Assembly: GCA_023421115.1 (NCBI GenBank)
Contig: JAEZUI010000025.1
Location: 1-64,000 of the forward strand
Length of the DNA: 64,000 nt
Direction: 5' to 3'
Source: Bacillota bacterium
Lineage (GTDB): Bacteria > Bacillota > Clostridia > Acetivibrionales > Acetivibrionaceae
Below the pieces are notes generated by a model that was not told the DNA's origin, made no database searches, and saw only the letters and a list, made by a program, of their open reading frames with translations. Made by a program: the position numbers and the translations under genes. This document shows positions 17,111 through 26,168 of the stretch, piece after piece. The number at the start of each line of letters is the position of its first letter. Position 1 is the first letter of the stretch.

Positions 17111-20100
17111 TTATTTTTCAAAAAAACTTTGCAGAATTGCCGCGGTTTCTGCACGGGTCGCATTTCCTTTCGAATCAATGCTGTTATCTTCCTTGCCGAA
17201 AATCAAGCCATAGCCAACAGCCCATTCCATATTACTTCTTGCCCAGCCGGAAATTTGTGCAGCGTCTTCAAATATTGCTAGGTCAACCCTTTCATTGGTT
17301 GTTATACCTTTAAAGTCTGCATAAACTTTCATTATTGTTGCAATTTCCTCTCTAGAAATCAACTTATCCGGTGCAAATTCCCTATTGGAATAGCCCTTAA
17401 CAATACCGTTTGCCTCCGCCCATGCGACAGCTTTTGCATAATAAGCATCTGCAGAGACATCCTCAAATTTACTAATTTCGTTAAATTCCGGTTTACTCTC
17501 TGCGCGATACAGAACTGTTACCAGCATACTTCTTGTAATTGCCTCATCTGGTGCAAATTCCGTTTCCGACTTGCCGTAGAACAGCTCATTTTCAACTGCA
17601 TATTTTACCGCATTGTAAAACCAGTTGTTTTGTGCCACATCCTTAAATGGATTTCTCCATTCTTTCACGATAGGTGTCTGGGTCTGTTCAACATAAGCTT
17701 CTTCTTCATTGCCATTGCCTGAAAATGCGGGTATCTGCTCAGATTCAACTGCTTTTTTATTCCATTTCGCATAAAGTGTTATGTTTTTCTTTACCTTTGT
17801 ATCAAAATCATATTCCAACTTGAATTTTTTATCCGTAAACCAGCCCTCAAAGATATAACCTTCCTTTGTGGGGTCTATCGGCATATATACCTTATTATTC
17901 TTTGTAACCTTGATATTCGAAATCTTGCTTCCTCCAACTGAATCAAAGCTTACAGTATACGTTATATCTGCGGAAGAATTTCCACCATTTTCCCTTGTAT
18001 TATCTTTAGGCTTAATGACCTGAGCCTTGTTGATATAAAACGTAAATTCACCAACCCCTGCGTATTTAGTGTCAGTAATCTCGTATAGGCAACTGTAAAC
18101 ACCTGCCTTTTTTGCTGTGGTTACACTTGGATCGTTGGTAAGCGTATAGGTTACACGCACATTATCCGATGTAGGAACAAAACCGCTATCGCTTGATATA
18201 AAGTATACGCTCTGTTGTGCATTATTGAATATGCACACAGTATTGATTGGCATAAGCGTAATATTCTTTTTAATTACATTCATTAAAAATCCAGCACTCT
18301 GCTGATGATAATTAGGATCAGTAAGTGTCGCTGTTATGTTAACTGTTCCTGAAAGGAGAGTCCTTACCCTTCCGTTTTCATCAACTGAAGCGATGCTTTC
18401 ATCACTGCTAAACCAGCTCACCTTTGGCGTTACACTGCCACAGTATGCATGCAAAACAAATTCTTCACCTACAAAAACCTCTCTATTTGAACCTATAATA
18501 AACAGCGTATCTTCGTCCATCGGACTTACTGTGAGTGTTCCTTTTGCAGTGCAATCGAATGTATAATTATCGGCTCTTCCAAAGCTTGCCGTAATATCAT
18601 ACATACCAACCGGACTGTTAGCCTTTGCACTGCATTTTGGTTTAGGTGCTTCTAAAAATACTCTTTCATCATCGTCATACTCAAATCCACTGTATGTAAG
18701 TTCAAATTCAGGATTTTCCTCACCGTATTGACGGCTTGCTGGTTGGATTGTTACTGTAATTACTGCTTTTTCAATTACAAACTCCTTTATTACCGTTAGC
18801 GTTTCATAATTTTCTCCTGAAATTTCGGCAATCGCCGTATAGCTTCCTGCATTTTTCGGCATACTGCTCTGGGGAGTATAAATGCCTGTACCGACGTATG
18901 TGATTATTGCCTGAGTACCTTCGAGATTCCCTATTAGAATTGCCGGAGAAATGGGCTGTCCGTAAACACCATTATTTATTTCAATCGTGGGGCTTGTATC
19001 AATTTCTGCCTTTGAAATTGTCAGTATGCCTTCTGCCCTGCCTTCATAATTTTTCGTTGCAACAACCGTCACATAATACGTACCGGCATAGACAGGCTCG
19101 GTTATATCTTTACCTGTTGCATCGGTATAAGCAACCTCGTACGTAACTGAGTCCATAGCTTTGATACTAACATTCTTAACAGCTCCATCATAGATGTGCA
19201 CAAGATCATACAGCTTAAAGGTTACCGCTTTTTTGTCCGAAACAAAAGTAATGCTTGTCGACTGTTCATTATAATTTGGCGACGCTGCCTTTGTTGCCGT
19301 AATTGTAACCTCTGTGCCACTTCTGAGAATTTTAACCTCGCCCGTATCTGCATGAATCTCAGCTATAGACGGGTCAGAAGAACTCCAATTCACCACTCCG
19401 TCTCCTTGTCCGCCAACGGTTTTCAACATAAATGTTCCACCGTACTCAACAGTTCTTGGTAGCCCTGTAATAATCAATTCTTTCTGATTCGACGGAGATA
19501 TAACAAGTTCAATATCTGTCGGTGCACCTGTGTAATTTTCATTCATTTCAATGGTAACCGGATAGCTTCCTGCTTGTGTCGGTGCAAGCTCTTCATTGTC
19601 GTATTTAACTATGAAATCAGTAAACAAATTCCCAGCACAGTTTGCATTGATTTCAACGGGATGAGGCTCTCCGTCATACACAAAGGAAGTTACACTGATT
19701 GAGAATTTAACCTCCGCAGGCCAGATTGATGCTGACAATGTTCCTGTGATTATATCAGGTTGAAGCGTATAGTTTGTGCTATTCGAACCTCCTATTCCCG
19801 TCACGGTATAGTTTACAGTTTTATTTTGATCCGCATTTTCATCCTCAAAGCTGCCCGTAACCTCAAGCGTCACATGGTCGCCCGGATACTTTGTTTCTTC
19901 CTTTATCGTTGCTGTAACATTTGCATTTGAAGTCTGATCATATTCCTTATCAATAGCCGTCACTTCAATATCTTCAACTGTAATTACTTTTGGCTTCACC
20001 ATAATGTTTCCGCTTACGTAGGAAATATTATATTGATCAGATGCAAGACCTGAGATATTCAAATTGTATCTGCCTACGCTGCCGCCACTTGTGTAATTAG

Positions 20101-23100
20101 TGGTATAAGTTGGCTCTGCATCTGAAATATCTTCTAAGTTTATTCCTGCAACCGAAATTTCAGGCTCGCTTTCTGCTGCCTGTCTCAGTATTTCTTCCGT
20201 TGTCATACCATATTCAACCTCTATATCACCAGATGTAATCGTTATAGGCTTTTTGATTACAGTAAGCACATATGAGGTTGATACGTCCTGCTTATTTGCA
20301 ACAGAGGATACCGCGTTAATGGTTGTTGTTCCTGCTCCTTGAATGGTTACTTTTCCGTTTTTATCAACATTAGCAACTTCTTCATTTGTACTTGAGAAGG
20401 AAACCAAAGTCCCTGCATTATAATTGATCAACGGATTTATCACCTCATCATCCACTGCGAACACGGTCATTGATGTTGATTTAAAGTATATTTGCTGCTG
20501 TTCACCCGAAATGGTAATTGCATAGATTGTCTTTGAGGTACTCATTGTCATTTCATCAATTTGATGCTCCGCAGTGATAACAAATGTACCCTCATTGAGC
20601 GGGGTAAAGGTATTCCCCTTCAATGTGTAAAGCTTTGATGCATCTGCACCATACAACAATTCAACATGGTAATTTACTTCATCTGCCGCTAGCAAAGTAT
20701 CCGAAACCTCCGTGCCCGTAACCTTGATTCCATCGTCCATAACAGTAGTAGTTCTTATCTTTGGAACAAGCTCAATTGGCAAACCGACATCTACTTTGTC
20801 CTTTCCCTCGAGTACTAATGTATTTATTTCCTGCTGTAAATCCTTCGATTTTATGGCATACGCTTCGTAGTATTGCGGATTGGAAAAAGAATGCAACAAT
20901 GCATTATCTCCCTTGTAGCGTGCAATTATGCTATAGCCACCCTCTTTGCCAGCTGTCCATGTAATGCTTGCTTTGTTTTTATTCACCTCGCTACTGTTCG
21001 GAGAAAGTTCTACGGTTTTCAACATGGAATTTTCATCTCCGTTACAAGTAATCTCAAATTCAACCGCGCCTGTCGGGACGACGTTGATGCCGTTGCTCAA
21101 GCTTTCTACTGTAGCTGTCAAGGTCAAAGGCGTTCCTAGCACATCTTTTTGCGTGTATTCGATGGAAGTCTGCTTCTCTGTCACCGATACATTCGACAAA
21201 TCAGTTAAATCATAAAACGTGTTATTCTCATCTAGATACCCTACGACCCTTGCCGTAACTGCGACTGGATACGATGCACTGTCCTCCGTGTAATAATAGG
21301 ATGTAACTGTGTTTGTTGTTGTACCATCTTCTTCAAATATTGTTTGTGTATTCTCATAAATGGTCTTTATACCCTCTGTATATTTCTTTTGATATGGTAA
21401 TTCCGATCCTTCTACCGTAATGTTCCCATTCTCGTCTGTAAAGTCAATATTATCTGAAATTTCTGTGCGTGTACCATCCTCCATGACAAATTCTGATACA
21501 ACAGATAACGGTAACATTCCCACCTTACCACTGAGCCTTACATTCTTTACATTATCTATCTTTGCTTTTTCTAGCTCTGTATACGCCTCCGAGTCCTTTA
21601 GAACCACATAACGTGACACAGCTCCTGTTTCAATATCATCTGCAAGAAGAATATAGGTCTGATCAGACTTCTGCACAACACTATAAGAGTTGTTATCTAC
21701 ATCAACTTTCATTTCTGTCTTTACATCTGTCGTTAACTCATTTGGAATCTGATAGGAACCACTCGCTGTGCCATAAGAACTGTCAATTGATAGAGAAGTA
21801 CTCGAATCGCCCTTTCCCACATAGAGTGTAGCTGTGTTTGTGTATACATATACAACCTCTCCACCCACCATCTGTGCAACTTCGCAGCGATAACGGGTTT
21901 CGTTCTGTGAATCTTTTACTTCCCTAAGCTCTAATTTTTCTAAGTTTTCTCCGGGAATATTCACCCATTCCGATACATTGTTTGAAACTTCTATTCTCTG
22001 CCACTGATAGCTGACAACGCCTCCTCCATCAGCTGGAGTTGCCTTCGCATTCAAAAATGCAGTTGCACCGGCTATTGTGTGAATATCGTTAAGCTTATCA
22101 GTTTTAGGCACATTTGCTCCATCGGGATATTGTGTCCTGACTGTTAAAGGTAATGTGTAAGTACTTATATCAGTATCGTTTATACTACGCATAACAAAGC
22201 TATATGTAGAATTAGGTGAAAGATTTTCTACAGTATATTCCGTAGTGCCATTAGAAACAGTCGCAAGCTTATAGTAAGGCGAATGTGCATTATTTGTTAC
22301 AAGAAAAATCTCATAAGCCTTACCTCTTGATGTTGGATGGTTCCAATTCAATGTAACAGTTGTATCAGTTGTGTCCTTTACCGTGAGGTTTTTAGGTGCA
22401 TACGGCGGTGCCGTTACGTCTTTTGTTAGATAACCCAAAACAATACATTCCTCACCGTTTAAATTATCCTTCCACTGCCCAAATCTCCATTTAAAATCAT
22501 ATCCTAAGGATACCGATTCATTCGGTATTCCCGCAACTGTACCGGAACATACAGTTGATGAATAATCAGTCCACGCATGACTGCCAGTATAGTCCGCACT
22601 TGCAGCGAAACCAATCTTAACACCCGCACCATCAGTTACAAGTGATGTAGAAATACCTGCACCCCAGGTAATTGCCTTTGAAGAGGATTCACTAGTTTCA
22701 ATGCTTTGCGTTACTGTACCTCCACCTTTTGATACATAAATGAAATTACCATTGTCAACGTTAGCATTATCTCCCACAATATCCTTACCTCCATCAAAGC
22801 AGTCCATTCCAATAGAGGAGTTCGGGTAGGTAAACGGATCTCCTACGGTCTCTGTAAGAACATTTCCCTTGATTTTATCAAAACCATTTACCTCTGCCAT
22901 CTCATCATAAACATCTACTTCAACCATGGACATTCTTATTTGCTGAGGCATACACACAATATAGTCGGTGGTATATGCAGGAACTATTTGTCCATAACTG
23001 AATCCCTTTTCCAGCACTTTTTCAATCTCTTCTTTGTAATTTTTAAGCTCGTTTGCACCGTCGGGCTTTGCCTCAAGCTCTTTGCACTTTGCATTATATT

Positions 23101-25261
23101 CCAACTCAGTTGGAATTTTAAATTCCGGCACAAATAAATCATAAACATAACGTATATATGGAGTCATGGAAAGTACAACTCTGTCTTTTAGACTATCTGA
23201 GGAATATTCTGTCGAATAAACAACCTCAGATGCTTTTTCAAATTCACCACCCATGGACGCTTGAAGCTCAACCTCAAAATCTACACCTCCAAGACGTGTG
23301 ATTCCTAAAAAGCTGACCTCATTCTTGTATCCCGTTATAACAGATCCACTTATACTAAATCCGTTGGTATTAGTAGATCCCGAACCGCTGCTTTTACCAA
23401 GCAAGGTCTCACCGTCCTCTATGTAATCAGGATTTAATTGCTCCAAATCCGAAAAAAATGGAGCTGCCTGAAGTACGGCAATTACATGAGGATCAGAGAA
23501 ATATGCCGCTTTAGACTTAAATTTCATAATTGCACTGTCATTGTCATTATCTATTGCCGTCAGATCAATATTTCTACAATAAAAGGTTGCCTGGTCATTG
23601 TTATAGCAGGTGTAACTAGATGCAAGATTACCATTATTATCTATATAAATACTTACAAGATCATGCCGGTACTGTCCTTCATCATCACGTTTTCTTCCAT
23701 GCTCGAAGATAAGCTGCTCTCCGCCATTTTCATTATTCATAAAATTGCCCGCTGCGACTGTTCCTATCCAGATATTGTCTGTTTCGTCATCTTTATCGCC
23801 GAAGTATACTTCATCGTCATCTCTCGGGAAAATACACCAGGTCTGGTGCAGGCACTTGTAACCGTAATTTTTTGCAGGATGGTTGCCCGGAACTGTTACT
23901 CCTCTATATGATGCATCTTTGGCACCTTCTTTGAATTCATAAACCATACCGCCAACAAAAATCAAATCTTTATTACCTGTGCCATAAGGACTAAAGCATT
24001 TTACTGCTATGGGCTGATGATTATTCGCATCCCACATACCATCAGCAACATTCGGATGCACAAGTATACTTTGCCCGACTCCACCAGCTCCTAAATAATA
24101 TCTGCGCTTTGCTTCATCATACTCAACAACAGCAATATTGGCTTGCTGCTGATTAAGATCTGTACCGCCACTGTCAAGTGAATCTTCATTTATATCGTAG
24201 CCTGCCAAAACAAGCTCTACCTTACCATCCCCGTCCACATCCCCTAAAGCAGACGCACCGTATGCACTCACCTGTACTTTCCCACTTTTATCTTCAGTAT
24301 TATAATCACTGTACTTCCAAGCGTGTTCAAACCCTGCTTTTACACTTAATTTTGTTTCCTTGCCTTCACAAGACAAGATTACCGTTTTCGGCTTCATCCA
24401 CTTTGTATTGTTGCCTGCGCTTTTTCGGTATCCGGCGGTAACAATCAATTCATCTCTCAGGTCGTTTGTAAGGTCTCCACTTTCAAGCTGCACAATTGCC
24501 GCACCATTAAAGCCCGAGGTAGCACCGTTATCAGGTGTACCCCCGATTAAGTCCTTAACATCCCAATCCACCCAATTTTTCGAACTCGGTTTTCCCGAAG
24601 AGCTTTTAGTAAACTTATAAACATTAACAAATGGATACACCCCCTTAATATTATAGGGTCTGTATACTGCAACCTCGTCTTTTCCGTCACCGTCATAATC
24701 GCCACTTGTCACAGCTAAAGAACTAAGTAGCTCATACCCTGGCAGTTCCCCTTTGCTTGTCAGGCCAAGAGAAGTTCTGTCCAGTAAATTTCCTTTATCG
24801 TCTTCAATATCAAGATCAAAAGCCGCTCCCTCTTCATAATGAAAATTTACTGTTACCCTTGCAATATGGTTTTTCTTGCCATCCCCGTCCCAGTCAAACG
24901 CTGTACTGACTGATGCATCATAGGATTTGTTTCTAGAAGTACTGTAATTTTGATTGCCCCAAATCTGTCCACTTTTATTTTTGTCATAATCATATACCTT
25001 AGTATGTGTAGAACTTCCGTGGTTAACATTGTCGCGGAGCATTAGTTCATAACGCGGATACATGTTAAATGCACCGTTTCCGTATGGATTTTCACCTTCT
25101 GCACCAACTGATATGGGATCAGATGGAATTCTGAGCTTTTCTAAGGTCTCTGAACTTGTTCCTTCCATTTGCGCTGCCTGTACATTTGTCCGAAACAAAG
25201 GAACAGAGGGTGCTACCATTGCAATAGATAAAAATAATGCTAATATTTTCTTTAATTTCAT
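17111..25261 (-). CDS. Giant multidomain S-layer (SLH) surface protein
   Basis: The protein has 2716 residues from ATG 25261, chosen because GGGAG lies eight bases upstream and a signal peptide (KILALFLSIAMVAP) follows at once. Residues about 100-620 carry FG-GAP/VCBS-like calcium loops (DWDGDGKKN, DYDGDGKDE, DVDGDGKVE). A fibronectin III domain lies at about 945-1045 (APPYAPKNLTVKD). Ig-like and Big_2 modules follow (SFSSTNEEVANVDKNGKVT, about 1590-1665), then several MBG/YDG-type modules (about 1665-2400). A Listeria-Bacteroides repeat lies at about 2434-2502 (GYIFEGWFTD...LYAKWNK), and three SLH domains (about 2540-2716) anchor it to the cell wall polymer. No enzyme motif was seen, so adhesion or surface display is inferred. 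It is divergent from a LytTR two-component locus. Confidence 0.9.
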   Translation of the reverse strand: MKLKKILALFLSIAMVAPSVPLFRTNVQAAQMEGTSSETLEKLRIPSDPISVGAEGENPYGNGAFNMYPRYELMLRDNVNHGSSTHTKVYDYDKNKSGQIWGNQNYSTSRNKSYDASVSTAFDWDGDGKKNHIARVTVNFHYEEGAAFDLDIEDDKGNLLDRTSLGLTSKGELPGYELLSSLAVTSGDYDGDGKDEVAVYRPYNIKGVYPFVNVYKFTKSSSGKPSSKNWVDWDVKDLIGGTPDNGATSGFNGAAIVQLESGDLTNDLRDELIVTAGYRKSAGNNTKWMKPKTVILSCEGKETKLSVKAGFEHAWKYSDYNTEDKSGKVQVSAYGASALGDVDGDGKVELVLAGYDINEDSLDSGGTDLNQQQANIAVVEYDEAKRRYYLGAGGVGQSILVHPNVADGMWDANNHQPIAVKCFSPYGTGNKDLIFVGGMVYEFKEGAKDASYRGVTVPGNHPAKNYGYKCLHQTWCIFPRDDDEVYFGDKDDETDNIWIGTVAAGNFMNNENGGEQLIFEHGRKRDDEGQYRHDLVSIYIDNNGNLASSYTCYNNDQATFYCRNIDLTAIDNDNDSAIMKFKSKAAYFSDPHVIAVLQAAPFFSDLEQLNPDYIEDGETLLGKSSGSGSTNTNGFSISGSVITGYKNEVSFLGITRLGGVDFEVELQASMGGEFEKASEVVYSTEYSSDSLKDRVVLSMTPYIRYVYDLFVPEFKIPTELEYNAKCKELEAKPDGANELKNYKEEIEKVLEKGFSYGQIVPAYTTDYIVCMPQQIRMSMVEVDVYDEMAEVNGFDKIKGNVLTETVGDPFTYPNSSIGMDCFDGGKDIVGDNANVDNGNFIYVSKGGGTVTQSIETSESSSKAITWGAGISTSLVTDGAGVKIGFAASADYTGSHAWTDYSSTVCSGTVAGIPNESVSLGYDFKWRFGQWKDNLNGEECIVLGYLTKDVTAPPYAPKNLTVKDTTDTTVTLNWNHPTSRGKAYEIFLVTNNAHSPYYKLATVSNGTTEYTVENLSPNSTYSFVMRSINDTDISTYTLPLTVRTQYPDGANVPKTDKLNDIHTIAGATAFLNAKATPADGGGVVSYQWQRIEVSNNVSEWVNIPGENLEKLELREVKDSQNETRYRCEVAQMVGGEVVYVYTNTATLYVGKGDSSTSLSIDSSYGTASGSYQIPNELTTDVKTEMKVDVDNNSYSVVQKSDQTYILLADDIETGAVSRYVVLKDSEAYTELEKAKIDNVKNVRLSGKVGMLPLSVVSEFVMEDGTRTEISDNIDFTDENGNITVEGSELPYQKKYTEGIKTIYENTQTIFEEDGTTTNTVTSYYYTEDSASYPVAVTARVVGYLDENNTFYDLTDLSNVSVTEKQTSIEYTQKDVLGTPLTLTATVESLSNGINVVPTGAVEFEITCNGDENSMLKTVELSPNSSEVNKNKASITWTAGKEGGYSIIARYKGDNALLHSFSNPQYYEAYAIKSKDLQQEINTLVLEGKDKVDVGLPIELVPKIRTTTVMDDGIKVTGTEVSDTLLAADEVNYHVELLYGADASKLYTLKGNTFTPLNEGTFVITAEHQIDEMTMSTSKTIYAITISGEQQQIYFKSTSMTVFAVDDEVINPLINYNAGTLVSFSSTNEEVANVDKNGKVTIQGAGTTTINAVSSVANKQDVSTSYVLTVIKKPITITSGDIEVEYGMTTEEILRQAAESEPEISVAGINLEDISDAEPTYTTNYTSGGSVGRYNLNISGLASDQYNISYVSGNIMVKPKVITVEDIEVTAIDKEYDQTSNANVTATIKEETKYPGDHVTLEVTGSFEDENADQNKTVNYTVTGIGGSNSTNYTLQPDIITGTLSASIWPAEVKFSISVTSFVYDGEPHPVEINANCAGNLFTDFIVKYDNEELAPTQAGSYPVTIEMNENYTGAPTDIELVISPSNQKELIITGLPRTVEYGGTFMLKTVGGQGDGVVNWSSSDPSIAEIHADTGEVKILRSGTEVTITATKAASPNYNEQSTSITFVSDKKAVTFKLYDLVHIYDGAVKNVSIKAMDSVTYEVAYTDATGKDITEPVYAGTYYVTVVATKNYEGRAEGILTISKAEIDTSPTIEINNGVYGQPISPAILIGNLEGTQAIITYVGTGIYTPQSSMPKNAGSYTAIAEISGENYETLTVIKEFVIEKAVITVTIQPASRQYGEENPEFELTYSGFEYDDDERVFLEAPKPKCSAKANSPVGMYDITASFGRADNYTFDCTAKGTLTVSPMDEDTLFIIGSNREVFVGEEFVLHAYCGSVTPKVSWFSSDESIASVDENGRVRTLLSGTVNITATLTDPNYHQQSAGFLMNVIKKNITLMPINTVCIFNNAQQSVYFISSDSGFVPTSDNVRVTYTLTNDPSVTTAKKAGVYSCLYEITDTKYAGVGEFTFYINKAQVIKPKDNTRENGGNSSADITYTVSFDSVGGSKISNIKVTKNNKVYMPIDPTKEGYIFEGWFTDKKFKLEYDFDTKVKKNITLYAKWNKKAVESEQIPAFSGNGNEEEAYVEQTQTPIVKEWRNPFKDVAQNNWFYNAVKYAVENELFYGKSETEFAPDEAITRSMLVTVLYRAESKPEFNEISKFEDVSADAYYAKAVAWAEANGIVKGYSNREFAPDKLISREEIATIMKVYADFKGITTNERVDLAIFEDAAQISGWARSNMEWAVGYGLIFGKEDNSIDSKGNATRAETAAILQSFFEK

Positions 25262-25307
25262 ATAATCAGCTCCCTTTCTTATGTGAATAACTACATACTC
25301 CTTATCA

Positions 25308-25376
25308 ATTGTATTAAAACGCCATAAAAACTCCATACTTTTCACGCAAGACGCAAGTTTTTCACGCAAGACGCAA
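25308..25376 (-). promoter_or_regulatory. Promoter of the SLH gene with tandem activator-type repeats
   Basis: An 18-base unit, TTTTCACGCAAGACGCAA, occurs twice with a 20-base period (25339-25356 and 25359-25376). On the minus strand it reads as four TTGCGT steps. Next toward the gene is a poor -35 (ATGGAG, 25331-25336), 17 bases from a good -10 (TACAAT, 25308-25313). Tandem direct repeats two helical turns apart, abutting a weak -35, are the usual layout for LytTR-family activators. The adjacent LytTR gene (25447) is the obvious candidate. Identity of the regulator is inferred. Confidence 0.65.
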
Positions 25377-25446
25377 ATAAATTCTTGAAATCTTTGTGAA
25401 TTTCTAATATAGTAATATTGAATTATCGTATCTCGGAGTTGATAAA

Positions 25447-26157
25447 ATGAACATAGCTATAGCTGATGATTTGCAATGCGACAGAGATGTATTAAGAAGA
25501 TTTCTTGAACGATATTTTGCAGCTAAGTGCATTGATATAAGCATTTTTGAGTATGATAGCGGAGAAGCACTTTTAGCACACTTCCGAAAAGATTTTTATC
25601 AAATCATCTTTATGGACATTTACATGGCCAAGTTAAGCGGAATTGATGCAGCAAGAGAAATGTATGCGATCGACAAAGCATGTAAAATAATTTTTCTGAC
25701 CACAAGCAACAGCTTTGCTTCTGAAAGCTATGAGGTAAAAGCTGCGTATTATATGATAAAGCCTCTCAACGTACAAAAATTTGAGGCTGTTTTGGATTCC
25801 TGCGCAAAAGATATGCTAGAGAACCAAAAAAAGCTAGCTATTTTTTCAAGTCATATTCCCCTTAAGATTTCTTTTGAGGATATTTTGTACGTAGACATAA
25901 TAAGAGGCGTTGTTCAGATTCACCTTTCAGAAAAAATAATAAAAACCCAAGGTAGATTTTACCAAACAGTTTCTCCACTGCTTTGCGACAAGCGTTTTAT
26001 CGAGTGTTATAAGGGAATTGCCGTTAATATGAATCATATTCTAAAACCTCTGGATAATGAGTTTTTGCTGGATAATGGAGAAAAAATCCCCATACGCAAG
26101 CGTGAGAAAAAAAACATTGTACACCGTTATATGGAATTTGAATTTCAAAATTTGTGA
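25447..26157 (+). CDS. LytTR-family response regulator
   Basis: This 236-residue protein has a receiver domain (about 1-120) with acidic pair DD near residue 8, phosphoacceptor in FMDIYM and Lys in MIKPL. A LytTR DNA-binding domain follows (about 140-232: YVDIIRGVVQIHL, KTQGRFYQTVSPLL, FIECYKGIAVNMNHI). AgrA/LytR relatives bind paired direct repeats and activate surface or virulence genes. The partner histidine kinase is two genes downstream in the same operon. CGGAG precedes the ATG by about eight bases. Probable targets are the repeats at 25339-25376 in front of the giant SLH gene. Confidence 0.9.
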   Translation: MNIAIADDLQCDRDVLRRFLERYFAAKCIDISIFEYDSGEALLAHFRKDFYQIIFMDIYMAKLSGIDAAREMYAIDKACKIIFLTTSNSFASESYEVKAAYYMIKPLNVQKFEAVLDSCAKDMLENQKKLAIFSSHIPLKISFEDILYVDIIRGVVQIHLSEKIIKTQGRFYQTVSPLLCDKRFIECYKGIAVNMNHILKPLDNEFLLDNGEKIPIRKREKKNIVHRYMEFEFQNL

Positions 26158-26168
26158 GGAAATCATCT

